From contig NC_044288.2 of the NCBI RefSeq assembly GCF_004027225.2, positions 15,262,744-15,326,743 on the forward strand: a stretch of DNA of 64,000 nucleotides, in the 5' to 3' direction. The stretch comes from Strigops habroptila (Eukaryota > Chordata > Aves > Psittaciformes > Psittacidae). The notes beneath the pieces were generated by a model. It had not been told where the DNA came from and ran no database searches. It saw nothing but the letters and a program-made list of their open reading frames with translations. Below are positions 48,425 to 62,205 of the stretch, one piece after another. Both the position numbers and the translations under genes were made by a program. Position 1 is the stretch's first letter; each line of letters opens with the position of its first letter.

Positions 48425-51400
48425 GCTGCTCTTCCCCTCGGTGAATTTGTATATTCAGCCAGCATCTCTCTCCTTGCTTAGTGAAGACAAACTAACTAAA
48501 ACACATTCAACAAACTTACTGCATTTTCATTTTGCTCCTGTCAGTAATGTCACTTTTGTTATAAAACACGCAGCTTAGATTTAGAGCCTTGCAGATGAAA
48601 CATATGGATACCAAATATGAAGCCAGCAGTTCACATTCAGGGAAGAAACAGATGGGTACCCATCTGCCAAAATGCCTGGTGAAATACCTCAGGTTACACA
48701 GAGGTAACAGCACAACATTAGCTGATACTTGACCATTTGAAGTTCCTTATTTTGAAGCCACTCCTCAGAAGCATTACAAATACGACACCAGTCAATTTAG
48801 GACAGGAATACCAGGTATTATCACAGATCTTCTATGCAAGTTGCAATTATGCTCTTTCTGACCAATGATACCATCTTCATTATGGTACAGTAGGATCTGA
48901 AATACATTTTCAGCTTTTCAAGTTAACAGTTCCATAATTTATGTGGCAGATGTGCAAGGCAAACTGCACAGAAAGAGATAAGCCAAGAAAAACATCCTGA
49001 TGGCCACAAATGAATTACGACTTGTGGGAGGAAGGAACTATAAAGCTATTTCCTGTGCCTTACAACTTCTAATCACAAAAGACTACCAAGTAAATAAGAT
49101 AACCCAAAGTCTACCACACACACACACTTTCAAAAAGAACAGTGACTTTCAGAATTAAATTGAAACCTGTTAGAGAATTTGGAAGATCTGTCAGTTACAG
49201 AAACCACTCACTGCGCATTACTGAAGTCTTCTCTTTCAAAGTCTCCCTCCCTCACTCACAAGTTACCCATTTGCAGCTTGCTACATTCTTCATGTTCTTA
49301 TAATTGTTATGCTACAGCTGAAGTAGTTTTTACAGATGTTGGGAACATGAGGCAACTAATTACAAGGCAGTTTTAAAACATATTTGTGCAAGGAACCAAC
49401 ACTTCTCCCCCTGAGTTGATTTAAGGCTGATTTCATCTCTTCTATTGCAGATTCCCTGCAGTATGTAAGTGTTAATACTTTCATATTCTTACATAAAACA
49501 ATCCCTTGTGGTTTAAACCAACAGGTACATGGCTGCTTAAATCTATTAATTTGTCAACAATTGTTGAGTGGCAATATGTGCTGGTAAATAACTTCTCAAA
49601 CTCGCTGAGGATTTTGCCACATTACTACTATCGATTGTGGTTTTGTACCATCTCTATGTGAAGTATTTCTTCATCTAAAGCCCAGACCCATTTCTTTGTT
49701 TCCCCATTCTTTACGGATGTTTTGGTTCTAAACACCCACCTTAACATTCTTCAGCTAGCATCCTCTAATCTTCAACAATTATACTATCTTCACTTCAAAT
49801 ACACATTTCCACGGTTCCACTTTAAAGCCTTAGTAAGTGTTGTCATTTTGCTTACTGTACTTCATCCAAAAAACCTTCTTTTAAAGGTGACTTGCCAAAA
49901 TAAATGTTGTACTCCAGCAAGTAGAATGAATCAAAATACTTCCTTTTAACGCACACTGCAACACCACCATGACAGTATTTTCCACTGCTTAGCAGTATTA
50001 GTTTTTAGGTCCTTTTTTTTAGTTCGAGTTTTTCTTAAAATTAGAGTCCAATTACACCTAAGCCATTCTTGTGACAAATCTGGTTAATCTTAAGCATAAA
50101 AACCAATTTCATGAACAAGTGGGGAAAAAGCTGCCTTTCAAGCAACATTTGACACTTTGGTGGGATAGTTACATGCTACAACAGCAACTCTGGTTTTGAT
50201 TCAGACAAAAAGGCGACACTGTTACTGCCCTTCGCAAGTTCTCACTCTCCGTACACTCATGTGAGCCTACATCTGGCATATCACATTGAAGCCGCTGCTT
50301 CATAGCTCCTATGCCTGTGGATTTAATTGCTTTCAAAGTTCAATACATTATGTTTAAACAATAGCAGCCATATAGTCAAAAAAGATGAGGAATTACAAAA
50401 CTTGGATAGCCTTTTGTAACTGCGGAACTGAAGAGATTTCCATGTGTATGCCGTAATCCCATGATTATTTGTGCTCAGTCTTCAGACTTACTTTGCTACT
50501 CTGCTCCTCACACTTCAGATTTTTTTCTTCTGTAACAATCAGGCTGCAGCAGTTGTAAAACTATTTTTTAGACTTAACTCCATGTCTGTACAGAATTCAG
50601 TCAGATTGTGCTTCCTCCTTTAAGAGTCAGCAAGAGCCGCTGTGTACTTTCCGTCAAGAGCTGTATCTTAATTTTTCCATATTTGTGATGCAATCAGGTA
50701 ACATGACTTATACCGAAAACAAATGTTTAACCAAGCAGAGCAAAGAACTAGAGAAATCTAATTAAACCCACACTTTCTGTAGAGTGCTTTTTATACAAAT
50801 AAAATACCAGCACAAATAAGTGAATCCCAATAAACACTGCTAGACAATTGTAAGGTAAAACTAAAACACCTCCATTTGGGACAGAGAGACTGAAACACTC
50901 TTCACCACAGCTTACATCCTTCAATCAACTGTTTCTTTGTACTTTGTTGCACTCATGTAACTTCAAGAGTAACTTCCCCAGAAAATAAAAAGCTTGTGTC
51001 AGGTGTTCATAATGGGTTGCATAAGCCGCCTTCTAAATTAAGTACTAGTGCTACTCCCCTTTGTATGCACATGCTACTAAGACACCACACTCAAGCCAAC
51101 AGCTGAAGTATTTTAAGTGTGTACTGAAACCTTCAACGTATAAAGAGACTTCACAAGTACTTCCAGTCAGCCAGCTTTCAGGATTGGGGCACAACATTTT
51201 AATGTTGAGAGAGAAGTATTTGAAGGAACAATGAGGTCTTACCCTTCTTTCAAAACAAGAAATAAAAGGGGTAAGTTTTCAGTGAAGCAAGCTGTAGCTT
51301 TGAAGTTGTGTGACTTCAACCCACCGGTGTACCTCAGACTTCCTGTATTTGACCATAAAAAAATGAGAGTGACCTTTGATTGAGGAGGAAGATGGGGGGG

Positions 51401-53950
51401 GAGAAACCAAAAACCAACCTCACAGTAAAATGAATCCTTGAACAGCAGCTATGACACTCCAAACCCTCCAGAAGCTTAAACAATGATCTCTGTACTTAAA
51501 ACAACCTGTCTCCTGGTCCCAAGACAAAACTGTAGTTTTCAGAGTGCCAAGGTGTGTCATTAGTGCTTTAACACCATCCCCAAAAGATACTACTCTGTTG
51601 ACAAGCCCCCTCACACTAAAGCTTCTGAAATTCTGCACTCTTTGTAACTGTTGACTCACCAAAAAAATGTCATATGAGGATTTTTCAACACCACGAAGAG
51701 CATGTATCAGTTGTAAGCTTACAGTACTGCACCAACTGGTCAAGGAAACCTCCTGATGCTACACATGCTCTAAGTATATCAGCTGAATAGTTACAGATAG
51801 TAGATTTTACTCCAAAAAGCAGCAGCACTGCCTGATAGTTACTACACCTGTGAATTGTGCAGACCTTTCAGTGTTACTAATCACACTGAAAAGTAATCCA
51901 AACTTCCCTTACTCAAAGAATCGTTTCAAATATTTGTCAACTGACAAAGTATTTAGTGCAGACAGAAGAATGCACACACAATAATATGGAGTTTAACACT
52001 GTCAAAACCCACACACCCCCAACATTAATGGATCGTGTTTAATGATCTTGTAGTTTCAGCTATCCCTTCACTGCAAGCTGAGTACCAAGAAAACACTGCC
52101 CTAATTCCAAATTTATTACAAATTAAGCATTACTCTAAACACTAGCTGTTCCACTAGGCAGGGCTGATTAAAGTTTAAACAATGCAAGCTCTGAAGCTTT
52201 TAACCCACAAACTGATCACTCTCTGCTACTATATAATCACTGTGGCTCCGCGACATGCCACGAACCCCTATACTTTGCAATATCAGTCTTCTGCAAGCAT
52301 TTTGAGAGGAATGAACCTGAGTACAGATAGCTCCTCTAAGTCAACAGTAAGCACCAGTTACAAGCTCTTCTCTCATCAGAGCCACAGGCAAGGCACAGGT
52401 AAGGTTACCAGGTCTGTCTGGAGCCCTGCTCTCAAAGTGCTGCCTGTTCTCTCCAGCCTGTCCAAGGGCTCCAATTCCTGCCGGCTCTTCTCCTTGCCCC
52501 TCCAGGCTCAACACAACCAGGGAGACAGCAGCATCCCACCTGCATTTAAACCATACAAGTCAAATGAACACACACACACACCTTTTACAACACAAGTTAC
52601 ACTCTATCCCTGGCATCCAGGCTTGCTTTGAAAGGCTTGCAGCTCCCTTTTACCTTCGACTAGAGCTATAACTCTACAGCTTCACATTTCACCTGTGATA
52701 TAGCAAAGGATTAACCTTATATGACCTAAGAAAACCTGAGATGTGTATCTCATCAACAACAGAATCTAGAAGTATGGTACATATAGCAGGTGAAGCAACT
52801 AAACACGAAAACCTTCAACCGCTGTTTTAACGCAGCCTCGCGTCCTGGAAAATGTCTTAAGACCAAGGCAGAAGCTGCACTGCACTTTTCAGAGCAGGAG
52901 AAAGGAAGAGGAAGGAACAGTTTACACAAAGTTATCAAATTGCAGGCTCATAACCAGTTATTTCCCTTCATTTATTCAAGTGTCTTTCAGTGGAATTGCT
53001 CCGCAGGAGGTATTCAGTAGGAAAGAAAGACACTTGAGACTACTATCCTCACCTTTGTTTTTGTGAAGCGAACTACATTATCATTTACTGATCTTATTCT
53101 AAGCACACTGGAATTAATTCTATAGTTGCTCTTTGCAAACAAACCCCACACAACCTCAACACTGGATTTCAGGCCTTTTATTTCTGGAAAATAATTAAAA
53201 TAAAATCAGAAAATGAATAGTGCTGTCACTACAGAGAAGTTGATAGGCTTCTCAAAATCGGTTCCTTACAGTCTGCTTGCCTGCTATGTGAAGCAGAAAG
53301 CAAGGACTATTCCACTGTTCCATGCAGCGCTACAACACGTGCTACACTCAATAGCAATAATGCACCTGCAGTGTTTTCTTTCACATCCAATACTGAAATC
53401 CAATCCAGAAAAGACCATTACATCTGTCACACAATTTAAGAAGATGCTTAAGACTACATAGAGTATGTCTGGATGCAAGAACCTTATTTCTTGAGGCCAC
53501 TACACACAGCCTTAAGAGGAACATAACCAAAGCCCTTTCAACTTGTGTTTCAGTGTCTCAGTACATCTTATTTTTCCAGGGAAGGAAGCTATTAAAAAAC
53601 TAAGCCTTTCCTTTTACCTCACCTTGCTAACAAGAAATTCAACATCTTATAAATTAAAGTGCAATTAAGACTTTGCAGTCTCCCAGTGAGCACTTTGCAC
53701 TTCAGCATAAGCAGGGCTGTGCAAGGGGAAACCTGTTTGCTCAGTATCGTAATCTCTGATGGTGTCAAAAGATGCCTGTTATGTCACATAACAAACAAGT
53801 ACAGGCAAGCATGCAGTGATAATTGTGCAGAATAAGCTACGAGGATCCAACATTTTACAGCTAGGGGCAAAGAATTCAGGGGGATTTCCAGCTATGCCTT
53901 CACCTTTTGCCAGTGTTTCTTCAGTATCTAGCGGCCCCAAAGGCACTCCT

Positions 53951-54300
53951 TCACTTCTTGCTTCCAGTTTGTTTTGAACTAAGTTGGAAGCCTTTCACAA
54001 GTTGTTCTTCAAACTGCCTCATCTGTCTCATTGTTTTTACATAAGAATAACCAGCAACTCTAAACTTAGCATTTTCTTCAAATAGACATTTCAGCTGTTT
54101 GAAACACATGGGTTTGCTTTGAATTATTTCCTTAACCCTCCTCTTCACCAATGACTTTTCTGCTGCATCACTGTCTTTGAGAAGCAGTAACAGTTTTGTT
54201 AGGAGCCCCAGTAAATATAACATTGGCATTATCTCCACATCCCTGCAAGGATTCCATTCTTCAGCATGCCCTTGGAAGTCTGGAGGTTTTCAATAAACTC
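53951..54300 (-). pseudogene. Frameshifted protein-like relic, family not recognised
   Basis: On the minus strand, one frame reads EFIENLQTSKGMLKNGILAG and ends at a stop near 54233. A second frame, open from 54289, takes over near 54238 and reads DSDAAEKSLVKRRVKEIIQ, FKQLKCLFEENAKFRVAGY and MRQMRQFEEQLVKGFQL down to a stop at 53951. The residue composition (charged, helix-like, few Cys or Pro) is more protein-like than other frames nearby. A third frame after the stop (EGVPLGPLDTEETLAKGEG) may continue it. It could be a processed pseudogene or a decayed exon. I cannot name a parent, and chance is not excluded. Confidence 0.3.
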
Positions 54301-55559
54301 CTGATTTTTACATGAGCAACCTTTTTGAAAAATGCACCCAAAAGTATTTATTATTTATGCTCTCTTTGCTCACAACACAAGTTTTAATCCAAGTGCTTTA
54401 CTCACTATTACGGAGTGGCTCTGAAAGTCATGTCCTGAACCAGAATCAGCACACAGCTCAGGATCAAGTCAAGGCTTACAACATCTGTCTTCTTCACTAG
54501 CTCTTTGGTGAGCCAACCACCGATCACCTAAATGTGTACTGGGAACAGTGGAAGATGCTGATGCAATGTCTATCTAACCTAGAGAGGATACATGAAGTCA
54601 CTCACTGCTGTCACATTTCCCGCCCACATCGCCTCTCTGCCATCCACATGGGGTGGGAAGACATGGAGCAATACAGTCCTCGTCCTGCTCTTGCTCTGCC
54701 CTCACGCTTTTAGACCTCAATTTTCAGTTCATAAGGACTGACTGGATGACACAGTTTGCTTGTTAATTTGATCTGAAAACGTTTTCTTCAGCATGTTCCT
54801 TACCCGTTCAGCTGTGCCTGTGTTATTTTGTGCCTGCCCTATTACAGAGTCCTACTAACCACACTGTTCTAAAATGGGACACTGATAGAACTCATTTATC
54901 CAAAATTTGCTGAAGTATTCCAGGTTCTACCTTATTCTTCAGTCTTCTAAAATTTGTCTTATCCCAGGACAGATGCCCTTTGTAATATATGTGTACCTCC
55001 TACAATACACCTAAGACCTATTTTTCCCTTCACCAACTGGCGGCCTCCGTCCCATTAAAATTAGTTGTCACCTCCTGGTCAAGTTAATTTAGTGTAACCA
55101 TAATAAAGTTGTGCTGACTGCCAGTTCTGACAATCAACCATTTCTCCACTATTTCTTCATTTGCATCTTATTACATGGGATAAAGACAGTGTGTATAACC
55201 AAAACCACATCAAAATAGTTCAACTGATAAAAGGGTCACAGATGAGGCTCATGGCACATGAAACAATAATGAAATACTATAAAAGGGCAGCACAATGCAC
55301 TTTATGTCACTCATGGAGTTTCTGCTGGCAGAAATAGTGGGGTTTTTTCCCCAGAACTGAGTGTTAGGAAATACAGGGCTGTGGTTCCTACTCAGTCCAC
55401 CTTTGTTTGATACGTTCTAGCTGATACTTGTTTCAGTATTCTGTAAAGAGCCCTTACGGTTCCGGAGAGCTGGGTCAGAGTCAGAGAAGGGCTGAGGCTG
55501 GGAGGGAGCCCCTGTGACCGCCCAGCCCAGCCACTGCGCTCACACAGGCTCAGCAGGAG

Positions 55560-55746
55560 GAGGTTGCTCAGGCCCGTGTCTAGGCAGGTTCTGAACATCA
55601 CCAAGGATGAAGCCCCCACAGCGGTTCTGGGCAACCAGCTCTGGTGTTTGTCCCCCACACCGCAAAAAAAAACCAACCTGTGTTTTCTTCTGTTCAGATG
55701 CAACCTCATGTGCTCCAATTTGCACCCACTGCCTCTTGTCCCATGA
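55560..55746 (-). mobile_element. CR1 LINE fragment, older subfamily
   Basis: The stretch gttctgaacatcaccaaggatg, the segment gcaaccagctctggtgtttg, ttcagatgcaacctcatgtg and cactgcctcttgtcccatga match a minus-strand CR1. GC-rich sequence at about 55495-55560 may extend it. The open frames on both strands here are explained by the element. Confidence 0.8.
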
Positions 55747-58700
55747 AGTTTTATTACTATTTACTGTGTCTTCTAGGACTAGTACAGGGCTACGATGTTT
55801 ACCATAACTAACTCTTTGATTTCTGATGGTTCTTTAGAAAGACAAAACTGAAATTTCTCACTAAACCACGTCAGAATAATTATAAGGAGAAGGAAAAAAG
55901 TGCATGAGGAAAGCAAACATCGCTGTTCCAAGAACACACACTTGCACAGGATTTAAAGAAATGCAAATGCAGTTCTTAGGAATGGCACAATTCCACAGTT
56001 TTCAGCTGATTATAATGCAGCCAGTATATTAACCCCACAAAAAGTTAAAAAAAAAAATCTCATCTTCTTTCCTACATCAGATTGTTCATCCTTTAATCAA
56101 TCTGAATTACTGTGTTTCTTTCCTGCTACGAGTGTATCTAAGAATAAAAAGCACTTGCCACAATCCTAAATAAACTAAATTAGCTTAATACCCATTTTCT
56201 TTTGTTATTCAATTTTCTATGAAGGCAGGTCACAACCTAGAAATCCTTCTACTACTGTATTAAGCAGTTAGACGAAGTGTCTTTAGCTAATGGCAGTGTC
56301 CTTCTGCAGCTATTCACAGCAGAGTATCCAAAAATGGGCACAAGCAGTAAGAACACACCATTCCAAGTAACTATTATGACATCAACGTTATATTAACATT
56401 CATTATTTCATTAGAAGTTTCAGATTGGGATCGCACATGAAATAAGAAGGGCAGCTTGGCAAACTGAAACCCCGCAGGTCCACAAACATGCATTTTTACT
56501 CAAAGCAAGCTTGCTTTTGTGGAATGAGTCTGGCAAATTACATACAAATTAACTTTCAAAACGCCAGGCCATGTTTATTTGTGGAGGATAATGACGTTTC
56601 CTCTCCTTTCATAGGTATCATTTGTTAAACTGGTTCCTCCAGGAGATCAAGTAACTCTTCTGTCCTAAAAAGGTAACAAGAGCTGTTTCATTTGCCTTGG
56701 AGCCCCAGTTTCTAGTTCCTGCCACAAAGATGATAATTTCAAATTACACTGCGTGTTTACAACAAGCCAATTTCCCTATGGTTCAATACACCAACTATTT
56801 ATTTATTTACACACTAATGGGGAGATGACTGGATTTTGATGGTCTAATGTCTGCAGCCACAGAGGTTACAGTTACCAGGTAATCAACAAACCCCTGGCAC
56901 TGGTAGTTTAAAGGCTGAGACTCCACGTCCAATTAGGACTCTATTAGCACTAAGTTCTCAAGCTGGCTCAAGAAATGCAACCGTCTGCTTGGTAGCAGGG
57001 AGAGAGAAACCACTGTGATAGAAGTTAACTCATTTAGACAACGAACACCTTTGAATGAAGGGCTTTTCCCCCCACCTCTCTTTGCATGATCATATGTTGG
57101 AATAGTTAAAATGAAAGAGTTATGTCTTAGAGGAAGCACTCAACAGTGTGTAATGTATATTATGATGATTCTAATCAGCTCGATAGGATGGGAAGAGCAA
57201 CCAACAAGAAAAACATTTATTGTTATGATTCAGAATGGAGCAGAGGAAAAAAAAAAATGTATTCCCTAACTCCCAACAGGTCTCATTATTATTACAACAG
57301 ATTGAAAGAAATGCAGGTCAGTCTCATTAAGCAAACTGAATATACACTAATATTCCTAATTGTATCCCAAATGCACCAGTTAATATCTATTAAGCATGCA
57401 GTCAATATTTATCTGGTTACGATATGACGATTTGGATGAGAGGAGGGAGGAGTACGACAGCTTTGAAGTAGTTTCCTTAAAACACATAAATACACACTAA
57501 CAATATTGGTGTTGTCACATTAGTTTCATGTTTAGTGGCAAACCAAGCACATCCAAGCAGATTTAATCTATTTAAAATAACAGTCTACACAGAATACCAC
57601 TCTTGCCACTCTGTAATAACTGAAATATACACCAGCAGGATTTCTAATATAATTAGCTGCACTTTTAAATTGAATTGAAAGCATCTCATACAAAGATGTG
57701 TCAGATCCCACAATCACTCCCAGCCTGAATTATTCAGAATAGCACCATACAAGACACAAAACTATATTTTACTCTATATCCTCTCTCCCAGATCTGGGAC
57801 CTGAGCGTGGAACCAGAAATACAGATGCTATTCCCCAACACAACAGTGATACAAACATAGCAAGGTTATCTCAGGAGCTTGAAGTAGTAATATACAAAGT
57901 AGAAGATAGTTAAATTTGTGATCTTTTAGAGCAGTTTTGCAGCTAATAAACCACTTTGTTCCAAATAAAGTTATGTAAAAATGTACTACCGTCAAAAAGG
58001 GTCCCAGCCTATCTTTCTGTCCTTTCCCCTATCAACACAAGTGCTTGTGGTGCTGTAAGCAGCTGCTAATGCAGCATGCTGCCAAATCAGTTATGAACCC
58101 TAAAAGCTTGGGGTTTTTTTAGCTTTATCAGCAAGATAGCACATGCAAATACTGAACTACGTAACAGCAGCATAAGGCAGGTAAAGACAGTGAATGGCCA
58201 GGTATAAAAGTGTGACATTCTCTTTTAGCGGAAGAATAATCTCAAAGCTCCTCAACCTGCTTGTGAAACCACACGCTAAGGGAGTACTTCAAGCAGTAAA
58301 CCTGCACCTTGCCCTCTTTTGCCCCCAGCCACTTAGTCCTACCCAAATACCTTCCTTTATGCCAGTACAAATATTTGTGTGACCATGGAGTTAACTATAC
58401 CAAGGAATTAAACCAGTGGAGGATTAAACTGGCAAAACCAACTGGTTAGTCAGAAAGAGATTCTCTCATCAAGCAGAAAGTAAGCAACTGCCAGCAAAAG
58501 GGAGAGAGAAGTGTGCAGTCTGTGGCAGACGGAAGGCTGTGAAACCTCTTTTACCATCAGCCTACGCTTATACTGACTGTGAAACTACAACCTTCATGGC
58601 TTAGGTTATGTTTTCATAATTGTGATAGTGCTTGCTGGTAGTGTTTGAGACCTCAGGGCAACTACAAGGGGAGCCTCAGCCATGTGTTCCACTTACACCA

Positions 58701-60974
58701 GCTTTAATGAATGGTCCCTCTCCTTTCTCTTCGCTCCCATCTCAGTAGTGCTTCCTCAGATGCGCGACACAAACACTTGTGCAGTTTCACGGCAAACAAG
58801 TCTAGGGAATTAATCTAACTTGACTCGCTTTTGGGAGAGAGACAAAGGAAGAGGGAAAGCTTCCAGTTGGATCTGTTCATCTCTCTGGTTCACTGCTCAG
58901 CAACCCAAACCACCATACTTACACAGCACACGACGCAAGAATGAATAAGTAATGAATACTTTTCCTAACACTGTTACTGAACAAATACTCCTGGAACCAC
59001 AGCCTACACAGCGTTCTGGAATGAAGTGAATTCCCAACTCATAACAATTTCACATGAGGTCATCTTAACGGACACTTGCACCTCAAAAAAATAAAGTGCA
59101 TCCCAGTTAGAATCAGATCTTATTTTTTGGAGAGGGAGAACATGTTTTGGCATGAAAGAGTTATGCTCTCCTATACAACTGCTCTTTCTAAAGAGACTAC
59201 CAGGGACCCTTACAAGAAAGTTTTAGCTATACTACAGCTGTTTATTCCAACTGCAACAGGTAAGTAAAGCTCATGCTCCAAACTGAACTATGTCAGCAGC
59301 TGGCAATCTTTGTAACTGGGCCCACATCTGACCTGTGTCAATAAGGTCCAGCACACTATAAGGAGCTATAGGAAAAAGACCTATCACAGAACTTTACGTA
59401 CTTGGTATATTTGCTACTAATTCAGTTTTTCATTTTCTTGCCCTATATTAGTTTTGCCTTATGAATTAGCAAAATTGAAATAAGCATTTAAATAAGCCTG
59501 TATAACAGTCAACTTTAAACAGAAATTTATGCCATTGTAGATCTTTGTTTTAGTAAAAAAGCATTAACGGGATTAGCGCAGAGCTGAGTTAAACAGCCTG
59601 ATCCTTTTGACCACAGTCGCACACAGTGGTTTAGGTAAGGCTCTTATCTTTGACCAGCTTCACTTCCTTCTCAAGCAGAAGCCTGGTCTTATTTCTGGCA
59701 AGACAATGCAAAGCTGTATTTTAAAAACACCTCAAGGACGTAGAAGTTGTCACACATACACACATCATTTGGCTTTCCTGAAAATACAAAAGGCCTTACC
59801 TAGCCTTATGTAACATAAGACAAGCTATTGTTAGCTTCCATATGGCATAAAACGGCAACCATACATTTGGAAGGCCATTAACAAAATCCACATGTGAAGA
59901 AGTGTGTTAATGAAATTTGCGTATTTGGCCACAACTACCTTATGTTAACTCTTAATATATACTTCAGCTTATAGTGTTGGCCTACTTTTGATTACTCGAC
60001 CAGTAGAATATTCAAACAGGAGAATGACATGTCTATGTGCATGAGATAACAGTGCGTAATGCTTTCGAAGATGCTTATTACCAATACTAAATTACATGGC
60101 CCAAAGACTGCAACCATTTCTATTCCTTATTAAAACCAGCAACTTTCTGGAAGTTTTTTAAAGAAAGGAGGAAAACCCCAAGAAATAAGTGCTGTGACAA
60201 GTGCTTGGCAGACACAGCCACACGCTGCTGCAGAGCCAAATGACTTGCTCATATATGGTCTTCCTTTGCATTCCCAAGACTATTTCTTCTCTCTCTCAGT
60301 GTCTGGGAACCAGGCAGAAGACAAGTCCTTATAGGGCTGGAGATAACAATCATCACCTTGCTTGTAATAATGATACAAAATGCTGTTCTTAAAGCAGTTA
60401 CCAGCAGGACATCTCTTAAGCAGCAATAGGAGGATAACTCATGCAGTGAGGGTTAACTGTCCCTTACATAAAACGATGGAAGTGTTCACTGCTCTGAAGA
60501 TCTTGCTTATGCAAACTGGAATAAATCTTCAATATAAAGAAAACTAAATGATCCTGGAAGTGGAGCAAGGGAGTTTATGGGAAGGTCAGATCGCAAAGGA
60601 CTAGTGTTAGACAGTTATTTACCCTTTTACTGGATCTATCATATGATGGATCATTTACCATAATACCTGCTATTACTAAACTAGCAAACAGCACTTCATT
60701 GCAGAAGAGGTCAATTGTCTGGGTTGACAAATCCATGAACCATAAGAAAATCACCTGTAAACAAGAACAATCACAGGCACATTAGAAAAAGAAAATAATT
60801 AGGCAAGAGGATTTCAAACCCCCAGCTGAGTACACATAGGAACCTGCTTATATTTGGTCAAACGTGAGCATACTACAGGCAATAAGCAACTGAAAGCTGA
60901 CTGTAAGCCATGTAATTGTAGGGTAAATGACTGGTATGCATTTACCATATGAATATGTATAATGCATAGCATGA

Positions 60975-61105
60975 GTTAGCAGACAACATGAGACTGGAAG
61001 TCAGCAAATCCAGAGTTTTATCTGTGATCACTGTGACTTGGGTGACTTGACACAATTATCTTTGTAGTCTTCCTCATGTGTGCAGTGGGGTTAGTCCAGA
61101 AAACT
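60975..61105 (+). repeat. MIR-like CORE-SINE relic C
   Basis: The stretch gagactggaagtcagcaaat followed by ccagagttttatctgtgatcac, tgacttgggtgacttgacac and cttcctcatgtgtgcagtgggg follows the MIR order: head, CORE with 'GTGACCTTGGGCAAGTCAC', then 'TTCCTCATCTGTAAAATGGGG'. It is an old diverged copy in intron 1. Confidence 0.6.
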
Positions 61106-61330
61106 CTGCTCCTCAGCTGAAGTGCAAAGTCTAATTTACACGCCACGCTTGAGGCTACAGCAGCTAGGAACTGCGATGACAATCAAAGCAGTAACTCATT
61201 CTATTTTACCAACAATTTATGCCTCTCTTTACAGCTGGTACAATTAGAAGTACTAAAGAAAACATGCTGTTTATTAACTAAAAGAATTTCTCCCCTACCT
61301 AGTTGTATCACAGCCAAGGACAGCAGCTCC

Positions 61331-61370
61331 TTTAATCCTTCATTTTCCACTTTAATCCTTCCTTTTCCAC
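61331..61370. repeat. 20-base tandem duplication
   Basis: TTTAATCCTTCATTTTCCAC (61331-61350) is followed directly by the same 20 bases with one change. A partial third unit (aaatccttcctcc) follows. Confidence 0.9.
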
Positions 61371-61919
61371 TGAAAATCCTTCCTCCTTGCATAGATGCAA
61401 CATCAGAACGAATAATAGAGGACTCTAGTGCCTAACTCTACAAGTAAATTTTCAAGTGTTATAAATGCTTCCAGCATTTAGTGTCTGTACCAGCACTACC
61501 ATCCGTTCTAAACAAGTCGATTTGCTCTGCAGTTAAAAACAGCTTAAAATATTACATTCTGCAGCAATTCACCAAGCTTGAAAATTGTATGGAAACAGCA
61601 CTGTAACACTTCAACTCCCACTCTACAACATGAGGGAGTGCAAATACATTATTGCTGGGACACTAGAAATGTGTGGCTAAGAGCAGTACTAGCAAAGCAG
61701 GACTCAGCGAGGTAGGCAAAGAACTGAACTGGAAGGGGCATGGGAAAAAAAGGAGGATGGTGGTTGTCATGTTCCTTAAAGTGGCAAAAAATTTACAGGC
61801 TCTCTTCTTTACATCAAAGCAGCTCAAAATCTAGTGACAGCTATCTCACCCACCTTAACTAATTCAAATGAACACCTGGATAATACTGTCCTTACTACGT
61901 ACAGATCCTTTTAGCACCT

Positions 61920-62205
61920 AAAGGGGCCTACAAGAAATCTGGAGAGGATAAGACAAGGGAGAACTGCTTTAAACTGAAAGAGGGTAGATTCAGATTAGGT
62001 ATAAGGAAGAAGCTCTTTACCATGAGGCTGGAATGGGTTGCCTGAAGCAGTTGTAGATGTCCCATCCCTGGCAGTGTTCAAGGCAAGGCTGGACAGGGCT
62101 TTGAGCAGCCTGGTTTGGTGGAAGGTGTCCCTGCCTGTGGCAGGGGGTTGGAACTGGATGATCTTTAAGATCCTTTCCAACCCAAACCATTCCATGATTC
62201 TGTGG
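61920..62205 (+). mobile_element. CR1 LINE 3' fragment
   Basis: The stretch gaactgctttaaactgaaag, then attaggtataaggaagaagctc, gaatgggttgcctgaagcag, ggtgtccctgcctgtggcag and the end aacccaaaccattccatgat are textbook CR1 3' sequence in plus orientation. The last 150 bases closely resemble the copy at 48236. Confidence 0.95.

Noticed and set aside
49116..49128. Short CA runs (also near 13409 and 52568)
   Set aside because: Ordinary short microsatellites without further meaning.
52182..52631. 149-codon frame in intron 1
   Set aside because: The Ser/Thr/His-rich peptide has no known features; it is likely chance in a locally GC-richer patch.
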